Assembly (NCBI RefSeq): GCF_019175385.1
Contig: NC_083338.1
Span: forward strand, 67,240,884 to 67,304,883
Length of the DNA stretch: 64,000 nucleotides
Direction: 5' to 3'
Source: Lycium barbarum
Taxonomy: Eukaryota > Streptophyta > Magnoliopsida > Solanales > Solanaceae
Under the pieces are notes generated by a model, which ran no database searches, was not told the origin of the DNA, and saw nothing but the letters and a program-made list of their open reading frames with translations. Positions 33,445 to 43,330 of the stretch are shown one piece after another; within the stretch, counting starts at the first letter, position 1, and the number at the start of each line of letters is the position of its first letter. The translations under genes were made by a program, and so were the position numbers.

Positions 33445-34376
33445 AAGTTTCTACATAGTTGTGAAGTGCTCAAGACCCTCTTCAACGGGGTATAATTAGT
33501 TTGGCACAAGAGCCTCGTTTGCGACAAGTCTGAAATTCAAGAAAGGGTAAGAATTTTGCCCCTCTAATGTTATAGAATTGAGATGAATGTGCTAAGGATT
33601 GAGAATAGACGAAAATCCCGTAACCTTGATGTATATAGAAAGCCGTGAGTGTGTGTGTGTATTGCATGTTGGTCGTGAGCCCTAGGAAGAAGAAAGTGAT
33701 GTGAATTGATCTTGTTTAGTTTGTATAATGTGTCGTTGTGACCTTTGTGTCGTAAATGATTGATTGATGAATTGGATTGGCGTTGGAAAATGATTTCGGA
33801 ACGTTATCGGAAAGTGTATACCTTTGGTATAATTGTGTATATCATTGTATATATAGGGTGCTAAAGACTTTAAATGTGATTTATGGTTGATGTTAATGAA
33901 TTCGGAATGAAACGACGCAAGTTAGAATGTTCGTCGTGACTTTTGGTGTTTTGAATGGAATATGGAAAATAATGAATTTCGGGAACTTTCGTATATGGTT
34001 TGGAATGTATTTGGGATGTGATTGAACAATCTTGAATGAGTAAATGAATATAATGATGTGGATATAGATTTGGAGTCTTGGAAGTTTGAATGAAAAGTTG
34101 CCAACTTGTGTACTAAAGTAGAACTTTGAAGCTAGAGTGGTTTGATTATGATTTGTGTTGTTGTTGATGTGTGGGCTGTTGTTGTTGATGTATTTTGAGC
34201 CGAGCTAAGTCTCGGGGGTGTTAGATTTATAGGGGAAATGCTGCCAAAATTTTGGTAGACAAAAATGAAGTTAATGGCATTTTTAAGCCTAAGAATCTCA
34301 ATTGGTAACTTTGACCATTTGCAGATTTCAGACGAAACGGGACTTGACTTTTGGGAGAGCATACGACGTCTGTAAG

Positions 34377-35914
34377 GTATGTAAAGCTTCCCACGTCTTC
34401 GTTTGACATGTCTTAGTATGCTAGGTGAATATTGGAACCTCCGGAGCATTTCTGCTCCTCGAAACCCGATCCACAAAAAAGTTACTATTCATTCAATTCA
34501 ATTGAAGCCTAAGGGCTCTATTTTGGCTAGAATGCCACCAATCGTCCGAAACCTATCGAAATGTGGTCGGGTAACTTAGAAATGATTATGTATGAACTTT
34601 TGGCCCCTAAATGTTCGTAAATTATGTTCGCCACCTCAATTCGACTCGAGGTGGGCCCGCTAACCCCGAGACGCCCTATTTGTCTTATTGGGCTGTCCTT
34701 TTGAATAAAGTTTGAAATGATACCTTCGATTTTGGAACTTCCTCCTACGGGACGTGTTTTGAATATTACGATACGCTAAGTTACGTTTTGAGCTATACGT
34801 ACTATTTTGGAAACGTTTTGTGAAATGAAACCTTGTATCGACTAAGTATTCGATTATTTTGTATTATGAAATGACTTATGGGATTACTCTGTTTTGAAAG
34901 ACTATTTTGAAGTATGATTTGCATTTGTTTGCTCACGACTCCGCTCGTGCCTTATTATGACTTCGTTCACCGGTTCCCGGGCCGGTTATGATTCGTGCGC
35001 CTTACAATAATTTGGCCGTATGCTGTGTTACGGTTCCCGAGGCTTCGCCATAGGGCCGAGTTCCGTTTGGAGTTATGCTGTGATATGGCTCGTGATGCGA
35101 TACGCTCACCTATGTTTGTGTTTGTGTTCGGAGATACGGAGATTTGAAACCTTCTGGTGTTATGCTGTGTGTGGCGCCAGCGTCGGAGTGGCGACCACGT
35201 TCCTAAGCGTTTGCATGATTTCGTTTGCATTATGTATACGTATATGATTTTGATACGGATTTTGACATCCCGATTTGTACTCCACTTTGTTATCTGATTT
35301 GCTTTCAGTTTTGATCCATATTTCTGTACTCCGTGCTTTACATACTCAGTACATATTTCGTACTGACCCCCTTTCTTCGGGGGCTGCGTTTCATGCCCGC
35401 AGGTACAGACATTGGTGATCCTCCACTGTAGGCTTCACTTTCTGCTATTTTGGAGTACTCCTTCTGATCTGGAGTCCACTTTTGGTACAGACTCCTTTTG
35501 CTATATATATGCTCTGTATATTTGACGATTTGGGTACCGCGGGGCCCTGTCTCGCCATATGTCTTTGTTTTGAGTTCGTAGAGGCCTGTAGTCATATATG
35601 TGGGGCGAGGGTCCTATATATGTTTGTTTGATTTTGTTCTCTGGTCTTAAAGCGGTCCGTTTGTTTTGATGGCCCTAAATGGCCCTTATGCTTATATTTG
35701 CACTTCTGACCGGCGATGTCTATTCCGCCGCTCCGTTTGGATTTGATATGACATTTTGATTTGTGCGACCGCTTAAGACATATTTGATAAAGATTCAGTT
35801 TGATATGACTTTTATGAATTTTGGAATATGCTCGGATTTGGTAAATGAATATGCGGTTTGGTCTGGGTACCCAGATAGGGTGCCAGTCGCGGCCCACGGG
35901 GCTGGGTCGTGACA
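34377..35914 (+). repeat. Right arm of the fold-back element
   Basis: Plus-orientation copy of the 3' 1.5 kb of an E3-type LTR, starting GTATGTAAAGC and ending GTGACA against the CACGT duplication. Confidence 0.93.
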
Positions 35915-37142
35915 CACGTATCAAAATATCATATCAGAAAGGGGGTCAGTACGAAAGATGTACTGAGTATGTAAAGGATAGAGTACAGAAATGTAAATCA
36001 CAACTGAAAAACAAACCGGATACAAAAGGGGAATACTGACCAGTATATCAAAATCTGTACCAAAACATATATATATACATAATGCAGATAAAATCATGCA
36101 AAGCTCAGGAACGTGGTCACCACTCCGACGCTGGTGCCACACACAACATAACACCGGAAGGTTCAAATCTCCGTACATCCCCGAACACACATATCATCAT
36201 AGCATATCGCCAGCCATATCACAGCATAACTCCAAACGGAACCCGGCCCTATGGCGATGTCTCGGGAACCGTAACACAGTATACGGCCGAATTAATCATA
36301 GGGCGCACGAATCATAACCGGCCCGGGAACCGGTGAACGAAATCATAATAAGGGCACGAGCGGAGTAGTGAGCAAACAATGCAAATTACATATCAAAATA
36401 CTTTTGCAAACTTGATAACATCATATGTTGACTCATTAGTCAAAATAGTTCGAACAATTAATCAAAACGGGGTTTATTTCACAAAAGTATTTCCAAAATG
36501 GTAATTATGGTTCAAAATATAATCTAGGATGTCGTGGCAATCAAAACATTACTTTAAAATGGCCAAATTCATAAACAAAAGTCTTTTACCAACGTTATAC
36601 AAAAATTGGTCTAATAGAGCGAACAAAGAAGTCTCGGGGTTAGCGGGCCCACCTCGGGTCAAGTTGAGGTGGCGGACGTGAATCATGGACATTTGGGGTC
36701 TATAGAATCATACATAGAGGTTTCGAAGCGATTCGATTACATTTACATAGATTTCGGACATTAGATCACTTTTCAACACAAATGAGAGTCTTATGGTTCA
36801 ATTGAATTGAATGAATAGTACTCAATTTCTAAGTTAATCACATGGCAACAATTTTATTAAGTGGTGGGCTTGGGCCATGGTGATGGCCGGCCACCCCCAC
36901 TTCTTTTGGGCCAAAATGTTTCTCATTTTGTGAGCCCAATTGGCTATAATTCTCATTTTATAATTCCCGCAGCTAATTTCTAAAATTCCACTTTTGCCCT
37001 TGGCCTCCCTCTGTGCTTCCACATCAATATTTTTCATGAACAACACATACATATATTAATTCCAATCTACATATGGCCTTATGCCTTACAAATCAAAATT
37101 ATTTCGAATTTTTCCGAATATACGAAAGTACGGGATATAACA

Positions 37143-37519
37143 ACTTCCACACAAATGGTATAGAAAAATTAGGCAAGCTAACACTGGGGCCCTGACCATG
37201 GCATTTTTTAGGTCATCAAATGCAGTAGCTTCCTTGGAAGTCCAGTTGAACCCACCTTTCTTGAGAAGTTCAATTAAAGGTTTTCTTATGATGGCAAACT
37301 TATTAATGAACCTCCTATAGTAGCCTGTCAGTCCCAAGAACCCACGTAGCTCTTTAATTGTTCAAGGATAAGGCCAACTAACCATTGCCTCTACCTTGGA
37401 TGGATTAGTGCTCACACCTTAACCTGATATAATATGTCCAAGGTATTCAACTTGTGCTCTAGGAAAACTGCACTTGGATATCTTGGAAAACAGTTGGTTA
37501 TCCTCCAAGACCTTAGAGA
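37143..37519 (-). pseudogene. H2 reverse transcriptase/RNase H junction fragment
   Basis: Minus-strand H2 pol. It shows a [20 protein letters not shown] segment, [20 protein letters not shown] and APVLA, then the RT thumb region upstream to 37519 with stops (for example, HLGHIISG-like coding reads as CPRTYYIRL). It picks up at ACTTC, the target repeat of LTR C, and is cut again at AGAGA by LTR F. The rest of H2 RT, protease and gag should lie beyond the window. Confidence 0.85.
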
Positions 37520-38299
37520 TGTTACGCCCCTCGTTTTCATCGTAATAGGACTTATGGTTCCTAGTCGGGTATGGCTCTAGAATGGAGACCCGTGCTCGAG
37601 TTTGGGGATATAACGTGTCTTACCCCGTGTACAAATGTATCACTAGGTATTCCTGGTAATTTGTGGGGTTAGAAGTTGAAAGAATCGAATCGACGCAATT
37701 CGAATTTATTCTGGAGATTCTGCAGGCATCAGTCAGTGTCGACGGACCGTCACTGTGCACTGTCAGCATGTGTTCTGCAATCGGTGATCTTGTAACATCC
37801 TGTAAATCTGAGTCAGGTGTGAATGTATGAAAACCAGTATTAAGTTGATATTTTAACCATATGAATCCATTCCGGATGATTTCGGGTGATAAACAGTCGT
37901 TTTGAAGTATGACCAAAAAGTGAAGTTCTCAAGGTCTTCTATATAAATTCGTCTAAGTCTGAGACAGTACTTACTTATGTCTAGTTTTCGGATATTTACT
38001 TTAGTAATTTGAGAAATTTCAAAACATGAAAATTGTAGGTCTTTTAAATACCTTTCCAACGATAGGTTGCCCAGCTCCAACAGAGCTCTGTCCTAGGAGT
38101 TATGCTCATTTTACTGAGCATCATCTGTGCAGTGCGAAAATTAAGCGTGCGCGGTACCCTAGGCGGCGCCCCAGGCCAAATTTTCAGTAAACTCAAAATT
38201 TTGATGCCGTTGAAATTAATACACTGGGTGCGGCGCCCTGGGCGATGCCCCAGGCGAGGCACCAGGCCATTTTACGCCTGAAGCGATTTTCCCAAATTT

Positions 38300-38306
38300 T
38301 ATAAAG
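38300..38306 (+). promoter_or_regulatory. LTR F TATA box
   Basis: TATAAAG about 25 bp after a cluster of GGCGCCCTGGGCG-type palindromes, the same layout as LTRs B and D. Confidence 0.6.
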
Positions 38307-39274
38307 GCCTAACTTCGTTATATTCTTTGTCACTTCGTTTTGGCCGACCTTTTGAGAGGAAACAACCCTAAAGTTTCCTGAAAACATATAAGGTGAGTTC
38401 TTGATCAATTCCCACCATTACTTCATCAATCTAACATCAAATTAACACTAGTTCAACTTCCAAAAACCCTAGATCCTTGAAACCCAAGAAAGAGAAGAAC
38501 AAAGGGACGTTTGGAGATGTTAATATTCCTTCTATAAGGTATGATTCTTGACCTTTCTAATTTTATTGAAAGGTTTTAGACTAGCGTAGGTTATCCTATG
38601 GGATTAGAATCCTTGATTAATTCATGAAGTGTTCAAGAACACGTTCTAGTCATGAAAACCCTAGCTTTCGTTGGTAAGAAGGGTTTATGGGTGGAAATAG
38701 GTTAGATTTATAATCTCGTTTATGGGTGGAAATAGGTTAGAGTTATAATATCTCATATCTAAAACTATTGTAGAGTAATTGTTGGATTGTGGGAAGTACA
38801 CTTGAGCGGGAATTAAAGTATGTCTCTTTTGAACATACTCTTTCGATCAGTTTTTATGAATTCTTTGGTTGTGATTTGTATGTCTCTTTTAAGGCTCTTC
38901 ATTGAATAAAAAGGTGAACTTTTCACGAATAAAAACTCTATTTCTTGCTTTAATTATGGTTAATGTGTGTGAGGGGACAAGCTCACATTAAACCTAGTTT
39001 GTATCATTCCCTACGTACATATATAAGTTATAAACGTTTTTCCTCTATAAGAGATAATCAATAATGATGGATAAGGAATGGTATTAATGCTTTCATGTTG
39101 AATTATGACATTGAAATCTTGGTTAATGAATTGTGTAAACGTTTTCAAGACATTCGTTGAAATGGTTTATCTTTACAATATGGCATAATGAACCTTAATG
39201 GTAAATGGTGATGTGACTACCTTGAGATGAATTGTAATTCGGCTTTTATGCTATGAACTCTGTTGATGTGATTT

Positions 39275-39478
39275 TACCTAGCCATTCGGAGGATGAGTGG
39301 TCACCGAGGATTTCATATTCCGGTGTGTTTATGCCTAGCCATTTGGGAAGATGAGTGGTCACCAAGGATTTCATATTACGGTGCATTTATGCATAGCTAC
39401 TCGGGAGGAAAGGTAGTCACTATGGATCCTAGTGTGGTAATTGCCTAGCCATTCGGGAGGAAGAGTGGCCACTACCGG
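39275..39478 (+). repeat. Tandem repeat in LTR F (unit about 65-75 bp)
   Basis: Three to four copies of a unit with CCTAGCCATTCGGGAGGA, GAGTGGTCAC and GGATTTCATATT-type blocks. The last copy is cut by E1. Confidence 0.85.
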
Positions 39479-39834
39479 TGTTACACCTCAGAAAATTTTT
39501 CGTTAATGCACAAGTGAATAGACTATTGAATGGTACGAGCATACGGTATTTCGATAAGTAAGAAACGACATTCGATGACCTTAGTTAAGATTTCAAAGAT
39601 GTTTGAGATAGGGGAAGAAAGTTGGCCAAGACAAGGCAAGGCATACGATAGGTATCGGAAAGGAATTACGAGTAACGAGTTAATGAGGACTTAATTATGT
39701 CTTGGAGAATAGTGATAACATCCTTTAGATTGGTATTGAGGTGATGAACAAGTGCTAAGAAGGTTCCATAAGGATTGGAGATCAAACGAGTCGATGAAAA
39801 CGGACTTCGGAACACTAGGGATTATACGGCCAAA

Positions 39835-39960
39835 CATACTGGCCGTATAAATTATACGGTCTATATATTAGGACCGTATAATCAGCCCAGAAAGGCATAC
39901 TTTTATGGACAAAACATACGGCCCGTATAAAATGTGCGGATCGTATGTTGGTCCGTATAT
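39835..39960 (+). promoter_or_regulatory. TACGG/CCGTA palindrome cluster in the E1 LTR
   Basis: Repeated short palindromes such as ATACGGCC...GGCCGTAT, GGACCGTATAAT and ATACGGCCCGTAT, just upstream of the TATA-like sequence. E2 LTRs have TTTACGGTCCGTA-type units at the same place. Confidence 0.5.
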
Positions 39961-41049
39961 CTGGTCGGGGACAGGTTTGGTTTATTAAATGAGGGATACA
40001 AGTTCATCTCATTTCACTTCCATATCACACCCCTTCTCTAAAAAAACATCTCTCTACATTTATTCCACAAGAATTCAAGGGTTATTAGTGATCAAATAAA
40101 TAAATTAAGTGCATCAAGTGTAAGAAAACCCATTAAAGATCATTCAAGTCAAGAAATCTCATAGGAGATGAACTAGGGTTTTTTCTCAAGTAGAGTATTA
40201 CCAACCAAGGCTTGTTCTACAACATCTAAGGTAAGATTTATGTTATTTCTATGTTGTTTAAGGTATTTGAGAGTTGGAATACTTGGATTGTAGAAGGGTA
40301 TAGGAAAATGGGTCATGAATGTGGAATAGTGCCATTTTTGGTAATAGCTTGAATTGAGTCATGATTGTTGATGTGTTGTGATATAAATATGTTATAAATG
40401 ACGTGGAGAACATGGGATAGGCAATGTATGTGAATGAACGTAGCCGTGTGTTATAGCCATGGATATGAGTGAATAGAAGCGAAGTGAGAAATATAGATAA
40501 TATGGGTGAATGGAGACTATTGTTATGATATTGTGAATGTATTATTGACGTTTGGGAGTTGATATGCGCTATGGAGGAATGTCGTATAAATAAAGGAGAT
40601 GCTGTCTGATTTTCTCTAGTCTTAGTTGTGTATGCTAGCTATCGATTTCTAATGATAGTATGACTTTAATGAAGGTAGAAACGCGAGCGTTGAAGGAGAA
40701 CGTGCAAGTGGTGAATAGTTGAACGGAAAGGTATGTAAGGCTAACCCTTCTTTCATAAGGCATGGTTCTTTGGCCAATCATCTAAATCTTCTATAAGACT
40801 ATGATGTCCTTCAAATGATTTTATATTTCGAGCTACTAAGCTCATGACTCTCGATATGTATTATGATTATACTAAGTTCCTCATATGACGAGTAGGCCTA
40901 TAAAGATTGATATAGTGAATGACGATAATAGTTAGAATGATAAGGATGACGACTATAATTATAATGACGATAACGAAGACGATGATGATAATGATGTTAA
41001 TAGTAGAGATGCTTATGAGCTATTATGTATATGTATCTATGTATGACTA

Positions 41050-41260
41050 TTACGGAACCCCGAGCTTATAAGGCCGGGTAGAATATGTATATGATTATGT
41101 AACGCGTGTACACCTCTGCAGATGATACGGATAACCCTGAAGCCTTACTAGGGCCAGGTAGATGTAACCCTGAAGCCTTAGTAGGGCCAGGTATGTGTAA
41201 CCTTGAGCCTTGGTTGGTTAAGTACGTATGAAACACCGATCCTTCATGGTCGGGTATTCT
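41050..41260 (+). repeat. Tandem hairpin-forming repeats in the E1 LTR
   Basis: Four to five copies of a 30-45 bp unit like AACCCTGAAGCCTTA-TAGGGCCAGGTA. They are analogous in position to the GGGCCGGG modules of LTR E. Confidence 0.75.
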
Positions 41261-41564
41261 ATGCAAATGCTATGTATATGATATGATTATGTATATGATA
41301 TAGATATGAGTAAGAATACGAATACGATACGAATATGAATAAGACTATGAATAAGAATACGGCGATGAACGCAACGTAAATGGGTACGGATATGAGTACG
41401 GATACAGATATGGATGTATGTACACGAATACGCATTAGAAATGGAAAGTTCCTATGAAAGGCAAGTAAGTGCTTATCACGATGATATTACTACCTCCCAT
41501 CCTATGCTATTACTTATGTTGTATATTATGCTTCTATGTTGATATTGATCATGCTTTACATACT

Positions 41565-41604
41565 CAGTACACTCTTCGTATTGACGTCCTTTTGTTTGTG
41601 GACG
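41565..41604 (+). other. Tandem hairpin module in the E1 LTR
   Basis: CAGTAC paired with GTATTG (one G-T pair), then CGTCC, a ten-base loop and GGACG. Confidence 0.65.
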
Positions 41605-42071
41605 CTGCATCATGCCCACAGGTGCACAGGGGGACAGACTAGATCCATAGCTATATTCTCAGGGACTACGAAGCGGAGCTCCATTTCATTCGGAGCTATA
41701 GCTTTTGGGTACTTATTCTTTTGTGTGCATAATTATAGGCATAGCCGGGTCCTGTCCCGCCTATATGATATGTTATACTCTCCTTAGAGGCTCGTAGACA
41801 TGTGTATATGGTTAGATATGTCCGGCCTTGTCGGCCTATATTTTTTACGTCATTTTGTTAGCCTTGTCGGCTTATGTGCGTTGATATGGCATAGATGCCA
41901 CCGATGATATAAAGTTATTGTTATCCAATGGGACTAGCATGATGGATGAATAGAAATATATGTTTAATTACATGGCTCACCTAGATGTAAGTGTAAGTGT
42001 AAGCCAAGGGGTGCCCGGGTGGGCTAGCACCGGCTGCCCGTGGTGGCCCCCTAGTCGGGTCGTGACAAAAG

Positions 42072-42084
42072 TGGTATCAGAGCA
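42072..42084 (+). promoter_or_regulatory. E1 primer-binding site (initiator tRNA-Met)
   Basis: TGGTATCAGAGCA, 12 of 13 bases complementary to the 3' end of plant initiator tRNA-Met, four bases after the LTR. It primes minus-strand DNA synthesis. Confidence 0.92.
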
Positions 42085-42277
42085 GTTTTGTCCTAGGGTG
42101 TGTCTACGAACCGTGTCCAGTAGAGTCTTGGTTATGGGTGTGTTCCGCGCCACACTTATAAACAAGAAGATGCGAGCATTTTAGGAATAAATGACCTTCT
42201 TTCTTCATAAGAATCGTGCAATAGAGCTATGATATAAGAACGTCTTGTTCCTTAACCGTGTGTTGTGTATTTCAGAA

Positions 42278-42846
42278 ATGCCTGTAAAGAGAAAGGCTAC
42301 AGTATCCCAAAAGGGCAAGACGGTGGCAGAAAAGTGGGCTGAAAAGGCACCGCCACCGTTAGTAGAGGAAAGTGAGTCCCAGAGTGCGGCTCAATCTCAG
42401 TCCTCCAGTTCTGTACCTATATTAGAGGAGCGTGAGAGAGCCACAACCCTAGCTCCAGCACCTCCGACTCCTCCACCGGATGCTTCAGGCCAAGATGTAA
42501 AAGAGGCCATACATTTGCTTACTCAATTGGTTGCTGCTCAGACTCAGCGGCAAAGTACATGGCAGGGTGATAGGGCTGTTAGTGCAAGAGCCCGTGACTT
42601 CATTAACTTGAACCCTTCGAAATTCTTTGGATCAAAGCCGGATGAGGACCCTTAGGACTTTATTGATGGGATGTTGAGGACGCTTCGTTTGATACATGCT
42701 TCGGACACCGAATCGGTGGAGCTAACATCATATAGATTGGGGGACATCTCGGTCCATCGGTACACAGTTTGGATGGCTTCACGGGGGGGGGGGGGGGGGG
42801 GGGGAATGCACCTCCCCCGGTATGGCAAGAGTTTGTTGATGCTTTC
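42278..42846 (+). pseudogene. E1 gag, N-terminal part
   Basis: The start at 42278 (MPVKRKATVSQKGK) is chosen because E2 and E3 gag start the same way. A basic N-terminus and a Pro/Ala/Glu-rich stretch are followed by [25 protein letters not shown] at 42653 stands where E2 has CAG. The same frame continues as DFIDGMLRTLRLIHASDTESVEL, the capsid start. A G(22) run at 42783-42804 replaces a GGGGAGCC-like stretch. At 42846 the E2 insertion (target CTTTC) cuts gag, and reading resumes at 52737. Gag builds the virus-like particle; this copy is inactive. Confidence 0.92.
42783..42804. repeat. Homopolymer G(22) in E1 gag
   Basis: E2 gag has only four G at the corresponding codons (ASRGANAP). Expansion disrupts the local reading. 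Confidence 0.9.
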
Positions 42847-43289
42847 TGTCACGACCCGGCTAGGGGGCCGCGACGAGTACCCGGGCACCCCCGTACATAA
42901 CAAAACATCTAGGTGAACCATAAGTCAATTCGTGCTTTTTCTTTTTATCGTTAATCATATTGATCCCATTAGATGACCATCATCATTTAACATATCATAG
43001 GCATCTATGCCACATCATAAGTACAAGGCCGACGAGGCCAACAAAAGATATACAAAACATGGGCCAACATGGCCGAACATCTCTACCCACATACACATGA
43101 CTACGAGCCTCTAAGGGTATGACATATCGTATGAGCGGGACAGGACCCCACTATGCCCATAATTATATACACAAAGGAATGAGTACCCAAAAGATATGGC
43201 TCCGAAGGAAATGGAGCTCCCTATGTAATCTCCAAATAGGCAGCTATGGATCAAGTCTATCTCCCTGTGCACCTGCAGGCATGACGCAG

Positions 43290-43330
43290 CGTCCACAAAC
43301 AAAAGAACGTCAGTACGAAGAATGTACTGA
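43290..43330 (-). other. Tandem hairpin module in the E2 3' LTR
   Basis: Second stem CGTTC/GGACG here against CGTCC/GGACG in the 5' LTR (50808-50848). The single difference keeps pairing as U-G. Confidence 0.6.

Larger units (their letters stand above)
31864..35914. mobile_element. Fold-back LTR element, both ends identical LTR 3' termini, TSD CACGT
   Basis: 4051 bp opening TGTCACGACC and ending GGTCGTGACA, flanked by CACGT at 31859-31863 and 35915-35919. The unoccupied target is present in copy 1 at 12405-12409. Left arm 31864-33401 and right arm 34377-35914 are 1538 bp each and inverted. Mirrored landmarks all sum to 67778 (31864+35914, 32183+35595, 32548+35230, 33401+34377), so there is no net indel between them at those points. 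The spacer 33402-34376 continues the plus-orientation LTR, plus a 54-bp extra copy of the hairpin region at the strand switch. The opposite LTR terminus (TGTTATAT) is absent. It is related to the E3 LTR family. Confidence 0.93.
31710..37142 (-). mobile_element. LTR C copy 2 (solo LTR, TSD ACTTC, carrying the fold-back insert)
   Basis: Minus-orientation LTR with ACTTC on both sides (31705-31709 and 37143-37147), so it is a genuine solo LTR in H2, between RNase H and RT. Subtracting the fold-back insert and its target duplication leaves about 1.38 kb. A further deletion at about 36829 removes what lies between 13317 and about 15690 in copy 1. It shares the hairpin-loop deletion with copy 1 (resuming near 35937). 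Confidence 0.92.
37520..39478 (+). mobile_element. LTR F, 5' portion (interrupted by E1)
   Basis: Plus-orientation LTR opening TGTTACGCCCC inside H2 RT. The left target sequence is AGAGA (37515-37519); the partner should be beyond the window. It carries GGCGCCC/GCCCCAGGC palindromes (38120-38275), TATAAAG at 38300, a donor-like AAGGTATGATTC (GT at 38539) and a 3-4 copy tandem repeat (39275-39478). It ends abruptly at the E1 insertion, before the hairpin module. Confidence 0.85.
39479..42067 (+). mobile_element. E1 5' LTR (2589 bp)
   Basis: Opens TGTTACACCTC and ends GGGTCGTGACA, followed by four bases and a tRNA-Met primer-binding site, so this is a 5' LTR. The left target sequence is ACCGG (39474-39478). 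It contains a TACGG/CCGTA palindrome cluster (39835-39960), a TATA-like TTATTAAAT near 39983, a donor-like AAAGGTATGTAAGG (GT at 40731), tandem repeats (41050-41260) and the hairpin module (41565-41604). It is the same family as the E2 LTRs, but about 200 bp longer and clearly diverged. Confidence 0.93.
40731..42275 (+). other. Candidate leader intron of E1
   Basis: The donor-like AAAG/GTATGTAAGG at 40731 pairs with the acceptor-like TTGTGTATTTCAG ending at 42275, two bases before the gag ATG at 42278. Splicing would remove 1545 nt, including the 3' half of the LTR and the primer-binding site. No transcript evidence is available here. The same two signals occur in E2 (51569 to 50136), and E3 has both motifs. 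Confidence 0.4.

Noticed and set aside
31864..35914. DNA transposon with terminal inverted repeats
   Set aside because: The arms are recognisable LTR halves with retroviral-type ends and a 5-bp target repeat, and there is no transposase.
42072..42084. tRNA gene remnant
   Set aside because: Only 13 bases match initiator tRNA-Met, exactly at the LTR edge; it is a primer-binding site.
42671..42916. Glycine-rich small protein frame across the G(22) run
   Set aside because: An out-of-frame reading of gag and of the E2 LTR edge created by the homopolymer.
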